A DNA stretch of 64,000 nucleotides from Pararge aegeria (GCF_905163445.1 NC_053201.1:12472001-12536000), one strand, 5' to 3'. Shown: positions 9,919 through 19,330, numbered from the stretch's first letter. The notes: generated from the letters alone by a model not told the origin. A program made the numbers and translations.

Positions 9919-10084
9919 AATCTCCGCTTAGCACCAGATATAAGCATAGTGATACCCGGACGAGCTCGTATCACAAAAAGTTCTACTACTACTAATCTGA
10001 TGGATATCTAAAGGTATACCATTCAGCAGTATTCAGCACCTTAACATATTGAGCCTTTACCCGGCTTGCATTGGCAGACACTTT

Positions 10085-10175
10085 TCTCCCAGGGGAAAGG
10101 ACGAAATGTTATCTTCTCCCCACAGCTTTCTCAACTCTCCAAGCATAGATGAACAGGTGGAGATAATATCCAAAT
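10085..10175. repeat. Repeat family I interrupted by the RTE insertion
   Basis: 'ctttctcaactctccaagcat' and 'gaacaggtgga' match 586-770. The family continues after the RTE at 13452-13505 ('ttttgccctttttccccgtt'), so the RTE landed inside it. Confidence 0.55.
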
Positions 10176-10187
10176 AATATACGTGTA
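10176..10187. repeat. Target-site duplication of the RTE, left copy
   Basis: AATATACGTGTA, repeated exactly at 13440-13451 right after the GAT tail. Confidence 0.85.
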
Positions 10188-10189
10188 CG

Positions 10190-10233
10190 TGGGGTGTAAG
10201 GGGGAGGCTAGTGGGGTGTAAGGGGGAGGCTAG
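10190..10233 (+). repeat. Two 22-bp tandem repeats at the RTE 5' end
   Basis: TGGGGTGTAAGGGGGAGGCTAG occurs twice back to back without a mismatch. Such repeats at a LINE 5' end may mark start-site heterogeneity or promoter units. Confidence 0.9.
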
Positions 10234-10465
10234 TACCAGTCAGCCTCCCAAAATGCTAACCTCACCTGCACGTGGTGCACCCTGCCGTCTAACCGACGAG
10301 GCTCTGGCGACCGACAAGTGGCGGTATAACTACTTCAAATTGGCTAGACTGAATAAATGGCACAGACCGGTGTCGGGCAGCAGCGACGCCGGTGCGATCA
10401 GTCTAGCCCTGCGATGACCAACCCGCCTGCCCAGCGTGGTCATTACCGGGCAAATCTTTGTATGA
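10211..10465 (+). other. RTE 5' leader with a short open stretch
   Basis: In the same frame as the main ORF, codons from 10211 are open to TGA at 10415-10417 (includes DKWRYNYFKLARLNKWH), and a second TGA at 10463-10465 sits directly before the ATG at 10466. It could be a remnant of an N-terminal extension, a short upstream ORF, or untranslated leader. Confidence 0.5.
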
Positions 10466-13423
10466 ATGGAGAAAAGAAAGCCACAGCCCCTAGTCCCCGG
10501 CAGCCCCGCTATTCCTGGCTCTGGCAGCGGTTATGGTAACGGCGGGGCAAGGGGTGTCAAGAATCTCCGGAAGAGATTCCGCTGCCAAACCCGACGACTG
10601 GACCTGGCAACGAATAACGCACGCACGTTGAGGACCGATGAGAAGTTAGTCGAGCTGGAAGAAGCAGTGAGCAAGTTGCGCTGGAGTATCATGGGTTTAT
10701 CTGAAATCCGTAGAGAGGGGGAGGACACGATAATCCTAAAATCCGGCAACTTGTTCTACTACCGGGAGGGCGAACAACAGTCCCAAGGTGGTGTCGGATT
10801 CATCGTCCACAAATCCCTTGTCAACAACATTGTTCGAATCGAAAGCGTGTCGAGCAGGGTAGCGTACCTTGTACTCAGAATAACCAAACGGTATTCCCTG
10901 AAGGTTATACAGGTCTACGCACCCACAACTGCGCACTCCGACGAGGAAGTAGAGGCATTGTATGAGGATATTTCGAAAGCCATACATGCCTCGAAAACCT
11001 ACTACAGTGTTGTGATGGGGGATTTCAACGCGAGGCTGGGCAAGCGAAGCGGTGCAGAGCTGAGAGTGGGGCAATTTGGATATGGGCAACGGAACGAACG
11101 GGGCCAAATGCTGGCCGACTTTATGGAGAAGGAGGGCCTCTTTATGATGAACTCCTTTTTCGAAAAGCGGCCGCACAGGAAATGGACCTGGCTGAGCCCC
11201 GATGGTTCGACGAGAAATGAGATCGACTTTATCATGTCGACCAAACGGCATATATTCAATGATGTCTCTGTGATCAACAGGGTGAAAACCGGGAGCGATC
11301 ACCGTATGGTAAGAGGCACATTGAATATAAATGTAAAGCTGGAAAGGGTCAGACTGGTAAAGTCTACGCTCCGGCCTACTCGTGCTCATATCCAAAACCC
11401 CGAGAGCTTTCAACTGGAGCTGCAAAACCGGTTTGATTTCCTGGACTGCGATTCTGTGGACGATCTTAACAACAGGCTTGTGGAAACTGTCCATACGGTT
11501 GGGTCCAAGTTCTTTAAGACCCACCGTAAACATAGAACCAAAAAGTTCTCAGCCCATACACTCGGGCTTATGGAGAAGAGACAAGAAATGAGACTACAGT
11601 CTTCAAAAGATGCGTCTGAATATCGGCGTATTAATAGACAGATCTCGAAGTTGCAGACGAAAGACTTGCGACACTTTAACACTGAGAAAATTAAAGAGCG
11701 CAACAAAGGCTCGAAAGTGTTCGCAAGAGATCTGTCTATCGGACAGAGCCTGTTGACTCGCCTGAAGACTGACAATGGTAGTCTCATATCTTCTAAACCA
11801 GAGATCCTGAGTGAGGTTGAGAAATTCTATGGACAGTTATACACCTCAACACAAAAGCCTGTTGAAAGTTTGGCTAAAGACCCTAGAGCCAAATTGACCC
11901 GACACTTCACTGAAGATATCCCGGACGTCAGCCTTTACGAGATTAGTATGGCTCTCAAACAACTTAAGAACAACAAGGCACCGGGTGATGACGGAATCAC
12001 AGCAGAACTCCTGAAAGCGGGTGGAAAACCGATACTTAAAGTCCTTCAGCGGTTGTTCAATTCCGTCATTCATCAAGGCACAACGCCAGAGGCATGGCAC
12101 AGGAGCGTGGTTGTTCTGTTCTTCAAAAAAGGTGATAATACCTTGCTGAAGAACTACAGACCTATCTCGCTGTTGAGCCATGTCTACAAGTTGTTCTCAA
12201 GAGTCATTACGAATCGTCTCGCGAATAGGTTCGACGACTTCCAGCCTCCTGAACAAGCCGGTTTCCGAAAGGGCTTCAGTACCATAGACCACATACATAC
12301 GCTGTGGCAGGTTATACAGAAGACTCAAGAGTATAACCGGCCACTTTGCTTAGCGTTTGTGGACTATGAGAAAGCCTTTGATTCGGTGGAAACCTGGGCT
12401 GTGTTAAGGTCACTGCAGAGATGCCGAATTGACTACCGGTACATCGAAGTTTTGAAGTGTTTGTACAAAAACGCTACTATGTCAGTCCGTATACAGGACC
12501 AGACTACGAAACCGATCCAACTGCAGCGAGGACTGCGACAGGGAGATGTTATCTCCCCGAAGCTGTTTACCGCTGCGTTGGAGGACGTTTTTAAGCTTCT
12601 GGATTGGAACGGGCTTGGCATCAACATTAACGGCGAGTACATCACTCAACTTCGGTTTGCCGACGATGTAGTCATAATGGCAGAGACTCTGGAAGACCTT
12701 AATGCGATGCTCAATGACCTCAGCAGAGTTTCTCAACAGGTGGGCCTTCGTATGAACATGAGCAAGACGAAAATTATGTCTGACGCTCATGTTCCGCTCC
12801 ACCCAATAATTGTTGGGAACTCTGCACTCGAAATTGTAGACGAGTATATATACCTAGGACACACGATCCAGTTAGGTAGGTCCAATTTCGAGAAAGAGGT
12901 AAACCGCCGAATCCAACTCGGATGGGCAGCGTTCGGGAAACTTCGTGACATCTTCTCGTCCAAAATCCCCCAGTGCCTGAAGACTAAAGTCTTCGAACAG
13001 TGCGTGTTGCCAGTGATGACTTACGGATCAGAGACATGGTCGCTAACTATGGGCCACATAAGAAGGCTCAGAGTCACTCAGCGGGCGATGGAGAGAGCTA
13101 TGTTAGGAGTATCTCTACGTGATCAAATCAGAAATGAGGAGATCCGTAGAAGAACTAGAGTTACCGACATAGCTCAGCGAGTTGCGAAGCTGAAGTGGCA
13201 ATGGGCGGGGCACATAGCTCGGAGAACCGATGGACGTTGGGGTCTTAAGGTGCTGGAATGGCGACCCCGCACCGGTAAACGCAGCGTAGGTCGGCCCCAA
13301 ACGAGGTGGACAGATGACATCAGGCGAGTAGCTGGGAGCCGTTGGAGGCAAGCGGCCCAGGACCGTGCATTGTGGAACTCCCTACAAAAGACCTATGTCC
13401 AGCAGTGGACGTCAATTGGTTGA
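10466..13423 (+). CDS. RTE endonuclease/reverse transcriptase (985 aa)
   Basis: Cuts chromosomal DNA and copies the element's RNA at the nick (target-primed reverse transcription). Seen in order: an EEP/APE-like endonuclease (about residues 45-290) with catalytic Glu80 in LSEIRR, the QVYAPT block, MGDFNA around 184-189, and the SDH pair at 277-279; a linker; the reverse transcriptase (about 490-810) with NNKAPGDDGI, NYRPISLLS, QAGFRKG, motif A FVDYEKAFDS (631-640), motif B GLRQGDVISP, motif C FADD (731-734) and YIYLGH; then a C-terminal region with MTYGSETWSLT, WQWAGHIARR and a GRPQTRWTDDIRR...W block common to RTE-type proteins. All catalytic residues I can check are present and there is no internal stop. 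The ATG at 10466 is the first in frame after TGA codons at 10415 and 10463. Many antisense and alternate-frame ORFs here are shadows. Confidence 0.95.
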   Translation: MEKRKPQPLVPGSPAIPGSGSGYGNGGARGVKNLRKRFRCQTRRLDLATNNARTLRTDEKLVELEEAVSKLRWSIMGLSEIRREGEDTIILKSGNLFYYREGEQQSQGGVGFIVHKSLVNNIVRIESVSSRVAYLVLRITKRYSLKVIQVYAPTTAHSDEEVEALYEDISKAIHASKTYYSVVMGDFNARLGKRSGAELRVGQFGYGQRNERGQMLADFMEKEGLFMMNSFFEKRPHRKWTWLSPDGSTRNEIDFIMSTKRHIFNDVSVINRVKTGSDHRMVRGTLNINVKLERVRLVKSTLRPTRAHIQNPESFQLELQNRFDFLDCDSVDDLNNRLVETVHTVGSKFFKTHRKHRTKKFSAHTLGLMEKRQEMRLQSSKDASEYRRINRQISKLQTKDLRHFNTEKIKERNKGSKVFARDLSIGQSLLTRLKTDNGSLISSKPEILSEVEKFYGQLYTSTQKPVESLAKDPRAKLTRHFTEDIPDVSLYEISMALKQLKNNKAPGDDGITAELLKAGGKPILKVLQRLFNSVIHQGTTPEAWHRSVVVLFFKKGDNTLLKNYRPISLLSHVYKLFSRVITNRLANRFDDFQPPEQAGFRKGFSTIDHIHTLWQVIQKTQEYNRPLCLAFVDYEKAFDSVETWAVLRSLQRCRIDYRYIEVLKCLYKNATMSVRIQDQTTKPIQLQRGLRQGDVISPKLFTAALEDVFKLLDWNGLGININGEYITQLRFADDVVIMAETLEDLNAMLNDLSRVSQQVGLRMNMSKTKIMSDAHVPLHPIIVGNSALEIVDEYIYLGHTIQLGRSNFEKEVNRRIQLGWAAFGKLRDIFSSKIPQCLKTKVFEQCVLPVMTYGSETWSLTMGHIRRLRVTQRAMERAMLGVSLRDQIRNEEIRRRTRVTDIAQRVAKLKWQWAGHIARRTDGRWGLKVLEWRPRTGKRSVGRPQTRWTDDIRRVAGSRWRQAAQDRALWNSLQKTYVQQWTSIG

Positions 13424-13440
13424 GATGATGATGATGATGA
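13424..13440 (+). repeat. RTE 3' GAT microsatellite tail
   Basis: GATGATGATGATGATGA follows the stop codon at once. SINE H copies end in the same tail. Confidence 0.9.
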
Positions 13441-13451
13441 ATATACGTGTA
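13440..13451. repeat. Target-site duplication of the RTE, right copy
   Basis: AATATACGTGTA, matching 10176-10187; the first A is shared with the tail. Confidence 0.85.
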
Positions 13452-13510
13452 ATATTAAGCGGGCAAGAAGTTTTGCCCTTTTTCCCCGTTAATTACTAAC
13501 GCGGAAAAAG

Positions 13511-13690
13511 AGCAAGAGGGTGGTCACCTACTCGTTGGACAGATACGGTGAAATCGCTGACCCAGATAACTGTGGTGGGATGCTTTCGACACGCTACCAA
13601 CCGCCAAAAGCCGTGCAATCCAATGATGCCTAACGCCATGAAATTCATCTCAGCAGCCACAACCACTCTGCCAAGAGTGCACGACTAAGA
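13511..13690 (+). pseudogene. Possible second LINE ORF remnant
   Basis: One frame reads GGHLLVGQI-like and, shifted, SPTRWTDTVKSLTQ followed by a stretch with ATNRQ. The RWTD...W/DR pattern recalls the C-terminal end of RTE-like ORFs, but from a different lineage than 10466-13423. Weak. Confidence 0.35.
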
Positions 13691-13698
13691 AGAATATT

Positions 13699-13965
13699 AA
13701 ACAGTCGTTGCTAGGAGTATCTCTACGTGATCAAATCATAAATGAGGAGATCTGTAGAAGACCTAGAGTTACCGATACAGCTCATTGAGTCGCGAAGCTG
13801 AAGTGACAATGGGCGGAGCATATGGCTTGGAAAACCAATGAACGTTGGGTTTAGAATGGCGACTCTGCACCGGTAAACGCATCGTAGGTCGGCCCCCGAC
13901 GGATAGACAGCATCAAAGGAGTCGATGGAACCAAGCGGCCCAGAATCGTGGATTTTAGAATGATA
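13699..13965 (+). pseudogene. Truncated RTE copy next to the intact one
   Basis: Matches the intact RTE from 'ctaggagtatctctacgtga' (about 13104) to near its end, with indels and stops. It lacks a clean GAT tail. Confidence 0.85.
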
Positions 13966-13974
13966 ATAATATTA

Positions 13975-14090
13975 AACGGTGGTAAACCCCGATTCCCTGT
14001 TGTGTCCGTGCTTTTTTAAGTGGACACGAATTTTATCCCCTGTCACAGGCTATAAATAAAATTTTTGTCTCCAGCCTACGCTGGCCGTTC
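13975..14090. repeat. Dispersed repeat family I
   Basis: 'gtggacacgaattttatccc', 'ctgtcacaggctataaat' and 'tttttgtctccagcctacg' match the right part of 586-770. Confidence 0.55.
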
Positions 14091-14954
14091 TGTTTTAAAA
14101 GCATTCGGATCACGTCACGGCGCCCTAAACTTGATCCCTTGTGACGGTGCGAGGTCACGCAATGCTCAAAGGGGCCGACCATTATGACGGTCATAACGCT
14201 TTGTATGCTTGTGCTTACGTAACTTATAAAAGAAAGCCTTTTATTATTCCTGTCATATAACATGTCATATTTTATTAATCCGTTAATAATTTAAAAGGTG
14301 CAACGCTCGTGGGCGAAATCGTTATCCTTTCGATTTAAAGATTTTTAACGAGAAAATTTGTGTGACAAAAAACGAGCCGAATTCATACAAGAACTAATAA
14401 GAAAGAAATAAATATTTTCTGCAAGATTTTTAAGTCAGTGCGAAGTTAAAATATAGTAAGGAATGTTTCTAGTAATTTCATACATTTGACTCGACTTAAA
14501 AATGTTACAGAAAATATTTATTTTTTGTTCTTTAGTTCTATTTTTCACGCTTTAATAGCTATTTAGCTGTGATCCAACACATGTCATTCTACGTCAATTT
14601 TGTAAGCGCTCCTTTTACATGAAAGCTATATAGAGTTATAATTTAAAAAATTTCATCGTTACACACCTGGGTGTCCTTAGAGGCCATGCTCAATGCGATC
14701 GGCATTATAGGACAACTATGTTGGCGTGTGGTACAAGTTATAAGAGATTGTACCTTTATAGATTAGCAACAGGCAATCAATTAATTAAAAAAAAATATAA
14801 TCAGCTAATGAGTTTCCACTGCTAGGCATTGAGGTCTTTTGTAAGGACTCTCACAGTCTTGTGGTACTTGTATCCCGAGAATCCTTACGACTCGCTTTGT
14901 GTTTTATCTCCATCTATTGCACTCGCAAATCAATCAGTGTTCAAACACGAACGT
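14091..14954. other. Unassigned
   Basis: AT-rich with no recognised repeat, exon or RNA. The minus-strand frame 14033-14263 has no family resemblance. Confidence 0.5.
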
Positions 14955-15011
14955 GTTAACTGGTAGTGAATAAAAACGTAGTTATCACGTTTTTATTCAC
15001 TACCAGTTAAC
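14955..15011. repeat. Perfect 25-bp inverted repeat, 7-nt loop
   Basis: Left arm 14955-14979 starts gttaactggtagtgaat; right arm 14987-15011 is its exact complement; loop AGTTATC. No target duplication is visible. Confidence 0.95.
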
Positions 15012-15909
15012 CCTTGTCTGGAATATCACCAACGGTAAGTAATGATTTTGTTTTTATATATACCATATACAGTAATAAACTTGTACAAGGTTTTACACAT
15101 TCACTATTAAATTCACTACTATTCCATGATGTCTAAGATGGTAGCGGGCATACTTTTAAAACATTTTTTTTTGGCTTTGACTTCTAAGGCTAACGACAGT
15201 ATCAGAAATGATAGATTTCTATCAAATTCTAAGAATACCATCCCTATCATAATTTCTTGGCTTATCAATGAAATGAGTGTAATAATTTCACAAATTTTGA
15301 CAAATCAAATTTTACAGCGTTTTCAATTTTCTCTTATATAAGAAATACTGGATTACACGGAACTTTTTCCACTTGACTTCTCCACTGGCAGTTGATCATC
15401 AACACAACGCTTTGCCAGACTGTCTGGCCATCAAATCTGGTTCCAAAGTTAAAAAAAAACAGACCAAGAAGGAGCCGGATTCACGCACTCGGTTCTGTAT
15501 GTATCTATAGAAATGGCAAAAAATCATGTCTGCCGAATGGAAGCCCCATTAAATATTTGTTTTATTCTTTTTTTTGCAGAAACAGATCAGCTGTTAATAT
15601 TTCAACTGTCTTACTATCCTTGTTCATGAGAAACAGCCCGGTAGCAGACAGACAGACAGAGTGAGAGACATACAGACAGGCGGACGGCGGATTTACAATT
15701 AAAGAAAGCATTAAGTTCTGTGTCACACGGTACAATAATTAAAGCGCTGACTGGGCGGCAAAGGACAGTGATATTCCATTACCCAGATTCAAATTATGCT
15801 CTTTAAAGTAGTTCGTCGCTTTTAGGGATCTAAGTAAAGGAATTCTATTAAAAAGAAAAGGTGAATGCAATTAAATTCTTAAAATACTTGAAAATTTAGC
15901 ACACATATC
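15012..15909. other. Unassigned
   Basis: No exon recognised. 15646-15690 has a short GACA-rich run (agacagacagacag). Frames at 15126-15341 and 15392-15664 look random. Confidence 0.5.
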
Positions 15910-16125
15910 TTAACAATTATTCATTGTAAAGTCAACATCTCCTGAGGATGCTCCGGTTTAAGAGCGAAATGTGCGTCGAGGATACATTGCCGAATATCTG
16001 TTCGGTGTAGAGTGAAAGGATTGAAGAAATATATAAATTACACCACACAGTTTATCCTGCTTTTCACGGAGTATAGCAAATTAAGCTTAATGTTCATAAT
16101 ATATCATGGATTTCCGCAAGGTAAC
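15910..16125 (+). repeat. Structured repeat family D
   Basis: Contains 'gtcaacatctcctgaggatg', 'gcgaaatgtgcg', 'cattgccgaatatctgttcgg', 'attacaccacacag' and 'tagcaaattaagctta'. Copies at 36857 (-), 38535 (-), 38733 (+) and 55139 (+). It folds into internal stem-loops. Class unknown. Confidence 0.75.
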
Positions 16126-16175
16126 GCCTTAATTTAAACGTGCTTAATTTAACCAACGTGCTTATGTGTTTCAAT

Positions 16176-16388
16176 TTAAAAAAAACACTCCTTCATTAAA
16201 TTCTTAAATCTATCTCTACCCATATCGGTCATATGCACGCTTGTAGCTTGATCCACGCCACAGAGCCGGCAGTCGCGGTCGCCTAGACGTTTTCTGAATG
16301 CCAACACCCGTGCGCGGTTCGCGGATAACATCGACGACGCAAGTATGCCGCGCTTACATACACACTGATACGTCGGTGACAGTATCAA
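16176..16388 (-). pseudogene. Coding-like remnant, about 70 codons, unidentified
   Basis: The frame reads ...CKRGILASSMLSANRARVLA...CRLCGVDQATSVHM... and has clearly higher GC at third positions than the AT-rich surroundings, which suggests a former or real coding sequence. A CxxC...H arrangement is visible. It could be the tail of a retroelement ORF with a zinc-binding motif or an unrecognised host exon. No family is named with confidence. Confidence 0.35.
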
Positions 16389-16399
16389 AATGTAAAAAC

Positions 16400-16620
16400 C
16401 ACTATTATTGTACTAGTCAAGCCAATTAATTTGATACCCATATTGAGTGAGTTGAGTGTAATTCGCCATTTTGTGGTGACGGTCATCTTGGATTTTAAAT
16501 CAGTCGTAGTGTTAAGTATTCTACTAGTCAAGCCGCTTTTGTAAAAAATGTGTAATCAGCCATATTGTGGGGCGGCCATCTTGGCAAACGTTAACATAGG
16601 TTTTACAAAGCTTTCGTGTA
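16400..16620. repeat. Repeat family S with an internal duplication
   Basis: 'tactagtcaagcc' occurs near 16412 and 16521 and 'gccat..tgtgg.g.cgg(t)catcttgg' follows each, giving a period near 109 bp. Related text at 47985-48235. Confidence 0.55.
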
Positions 16621-16725
16621 GCCCGTACTTAAATATAAAATGATCGCAAAGTCAGTTTATTCATATGTTCTAGATCTCAGACTTCCTTTAATGCACTTAG
16701 CGTTTATTCTTCATGCCGCCACTAG

Positions 16726-17008
16726 TTAGCCCTTGAGTGCTATCTCACCTGGTGGTAAGTGATGATGTATTCGAAGATGGAAACAGGCTAATCGTGTTAA
16801 AAAAAAAATTTAGGATAGGCTTTGTAAGAGTTCTAAAAGCCTACCCTTAAGTTTTTATAACTCGTACTGGAGATTTTTTTCATTTTGTATCATCTGCATA
16901 CCCCGTGCATACCCTCTGTGCACGCCACTGACCCCAAACAGATTAGCATGTTTCCATCTTCGACTACATCATCACTTACCACCAGGTGAGATAGCACTCA
17001 AGGGCTAA
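16726..17008. repeat. Large inverted repeat: SINE F ends flanking a half MITE
   Basis: Arms 16726-16793 and 16941-17008 are complementary at 66 of 68 positions and consist of the SINE F 3' end. The 147-bp spacer holds a half MITE. Confidence 0.9.
16812..16930. mobile_element. hAT-like MITE, right half
   Basis: Ends 'taccctctgtgcacgccactg', with 'ctcgtactggagatt' inside, as in the full copy at 40516-40721. The left half is missing. Confidence 0.75.
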
Positions 17009-17011
17009 GTT

Positions 17012-17149
17012 CTGGTAAGCGCAACGTTGGTAGACCCCCAACGAGTTGGACAGATGACATTAAGCTCGTCGCAGGTAGCCGCTGGACTCCCTACATAAGA
17101 CCTATGTCCAACATTGGACATTTATCTGTTGATATTATTATATGATGAT
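17012..17149 (+). pseudogene. RTE 3' fragment
   Basis: Encodes a GKRNVGRPP-SWTDDI-like piece (intact copy: GKRSVGRPQTRWTDDI), then 'ctccctacataagacctatgtcc' and a TGATGATGATC tail. 5'-truncated, with an internal deletion. Confidence 0.85.
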
Positions 17150-18454
17150 GATCATTCTCCGTACATACCTAGGTATATCTTAGATAAGTCTAGGCTGTAA
17201 TATATGCCTACAATACAGCATTGCATTCGTGAGAACAAACAGTCCTATCACTTTCCACTCCCCAAGTTAGCGGAACGATGACGTGACGACTTCCAAGAAC
17301 GCACTCTTAAAGTAGATGCCTTAGTATTGTCACTACTTAGTAATAATACAGATCGTTAAGTAAACGCAAAAAGTCGTTTGCAAATAATTTTACCTTCTAA
17401 ATTAACGCTCTATTGTATTTGTAATTTTTAAATCCCTCTAAAGTGTACGATAAAAGAGTATTTATTAATTTGTTGACTCATTCATTGATCATTCAATATA
17501 GCTTCGATTCACCACCAAAAATGTGCAAACGTGAGTTGTGTGTAAAGAAAGTGCAGTACAGTATCGCCTGATAATAATAACGCACCGTTAAAAAATTAAG
17601 GACAGTGTAGTCAAATATGGAGGCCTGGAAGAATTTATTTATTTCGGCTTAGGCCGATTCTTACCATCTTGTTAGTACACTTGCGAAAGATTCATAAAGG
17701 ACATTGGTGAATAAATTTTAGCTAAGTTGTTAGACTTAATAAAAGAGGTTTATAAAGCAATGTATTATCTGTCATCCTTATGTTCATTTAGTTAAATAGT
17801 TAAAATAGCTTATTTCGGTACGAAATAAGTGGTATCAATATATCGCTGAAGTCTTCTTTTAAGAGTAGTATAACAACCCCTGTGTCAGAAGACAGCGCTC
17901 TTTCATTACAATAAAAATAAACTTAACAAATTTCAATAAACTGTGGTATAGACATGTTATACAGTAAGTATGCGTGTTTGTGTGTGTGAGTAGGTATACC
18001 ATAATGTATATAATACAATATACATTGTAGTATACATTTTGGTCAATGTACACCAAGTTTCATACGAAATCGCTCCATCTCCTAAATTAGTACGTTCATT
18101 ACCCAACTGTACGTTTGCTCGTCGGTGTTATTACGTCCAAGTTTCAAGAACACTTCGTATAAACATAATATTCTGTATCTCAGATCGAACTGGGATGCAA
18201 ATGTTCTGGATTGCTTTCGAGAAATGATTAACATAAGCAAGGTATGCATATTTCATAGATTCTGTAGAAAATGACTGATAGCGATCCGGGAACTATATCC
18301 CAGTGCCTTAGGTGTTAGATTTTCGCAATAAAATGTTAAGAGATAATCCTTGTAGTGCACACTATTGTAGTTGTACAAAAACCTTATTATATATTTGAAT
18401 AGAAAGTATTTAAATATAAAGTAATAATACACCCAAAATGCTGGCAATAGCGCC
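17150..18454. other. Unassigned
   Basis: No exon or known repeat recognised. 17965-18000 has a short TG/GT-rich run. The minus frame 17859-18056 looks random. Confidence 0.5.
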
Positions 18455-18735
18455 GCTATTTTTACCGGCCCAGTACATGGCACGGGTCTCCTCCCACAAT
18501 AAGAAGGGATTAAGGCCGTGGTCCACCACGCTGGCCCATTGCGCATTGGTGGACCCCACACACACACTTGAGAACATATTGTAGAACTCTCAGGCATGCT
18601 AGTTTCCTCACAATGTTTTTCCTCACCGTATATATAATAGCTACAGCTGGTGATATCTTAATTGCTTAAAACCAAAGGTGCCTGCTGGCGCTCGAACTCA
18701 GCCCTCCAAAACTATTACTTTTGAATTTGAATTTT
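18455..18735 (-). mobile_element. SINE family H
   Basis: Minus-strand body: 'gtccaccacgctggcccat', 'ttgagaacatattgtagaac', 'tcaggcatgctagtttcctc', and a B-box-like 'ctcgaactcagccct'. Its 5' half is part of the tandem duplication starting at 18541. Confidence 0.8.
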
Positions 18736-19220
18736 TGAGATTACGTCCTAAGTTAGTCTCGCTGGCATTGCGGTCTTATGAGTCCCAGGCTCGAACACAA
18801 CGGGGACGACTTGTAAATTTTCTGTGATCTGATCTGGTGGGAGGCTTCGGCCGTGGCTACTTAAGAAATTACCGACAAACGCGCATTGGTGGACCCCACA
18901 CACACACTTGAGAACATATTGTAGAACTCTCAGGCATGCTAGTTTCCTCACAAAGTTTTTCCTCACCGTATATATAATAGCTACAGCTGGTGATATCTTA
19001 ATTGCTTAAAACCAAAGGTGCCTGCTGGCGCTCGAACTCAGCCCTCCAAAACTATTACTTTTGAATTTGAATTTTTGAGATTACGTCCTAAGTTAGTCTC
19101 GCTGGCATTGCGGTCTTATGAGTCCCAGGCTCGAACACAACGGGGACGACTTGTAAATTTTCTGTGATCTGATCTGGTGGGAGGCTTCGGCCGTGGCTAC
19201 TTAAGAAATTACCGACAAAC
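18541..19220. repeat. Tandem duplication, two 340-bp units
   Basis: 18541-18880 and 18881-19220 are the same sequence; I find a single substitution (caatg versus caaag near 18613/18953). Both begin at gcgcattggtgg and the array closes with another gcgc. The unit joins half of a SINE H to the head of a SINE F. Confidence 0.95.
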
Positions 19221-19330
19221 GCGCCAACCAAGTACGAAGAAGAAGAAGAAGGCCGAAAAACGCCTGCCGCAAGCGATTTAGCACTGCGGGACGATGTCGC
19301 GTTGAAATTTTATAGGTTTATGGGTTTAAT
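18736..19330 (+). mobile_element. SINE family F head, twice because of the duplication
   Basis: 'gattacgtcctaagttagtct' leads into 'ggctcgaacacaacgggga' (decayed B box) and 'ggtgggaggcttcggccgtgg'. After the second unit the SINE continues to 'cgatttagcactgcgggacg' and stops where a LINE C is inserted. Confidence 0.65.

Larger units (their letters stand above)
10188..13439 (+). mobile_element. Full-length RTE-type non-LTR retrotransposon
   Basis: A 3.25-kb element bounded by 12-bp target-site duplications. Order: 5' leader with two 22-bp tandem repeats (10190-10211, 10212-10233), a short 5' open stretch, one long ORF (10466-13423), and a very short 3' end that is little more than a GATGAT microsatellite. 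A single ORF with N-terminal APE-like endonuclease and a short 3' UTR ending in a microsatellite is typical of RTE-clade LINEs. The sequence looks young: open ORF, intact flanks. Confidence 0.92.

Noticed and set aside
10736..11533. 265-codon minus-strand ORF, and other ORFs within 10531-13351
   Set aside because: They are antisense or other-frame shadows of the RTE coding sequence, which has the full motif set on the plus strand.
15942..15970. A complete hammerhead ribozyme
   Set aside because: The core order is present, but no paired helix III with a proper cleavage triplet was found in any copy, so it is only reported as a resemblance.
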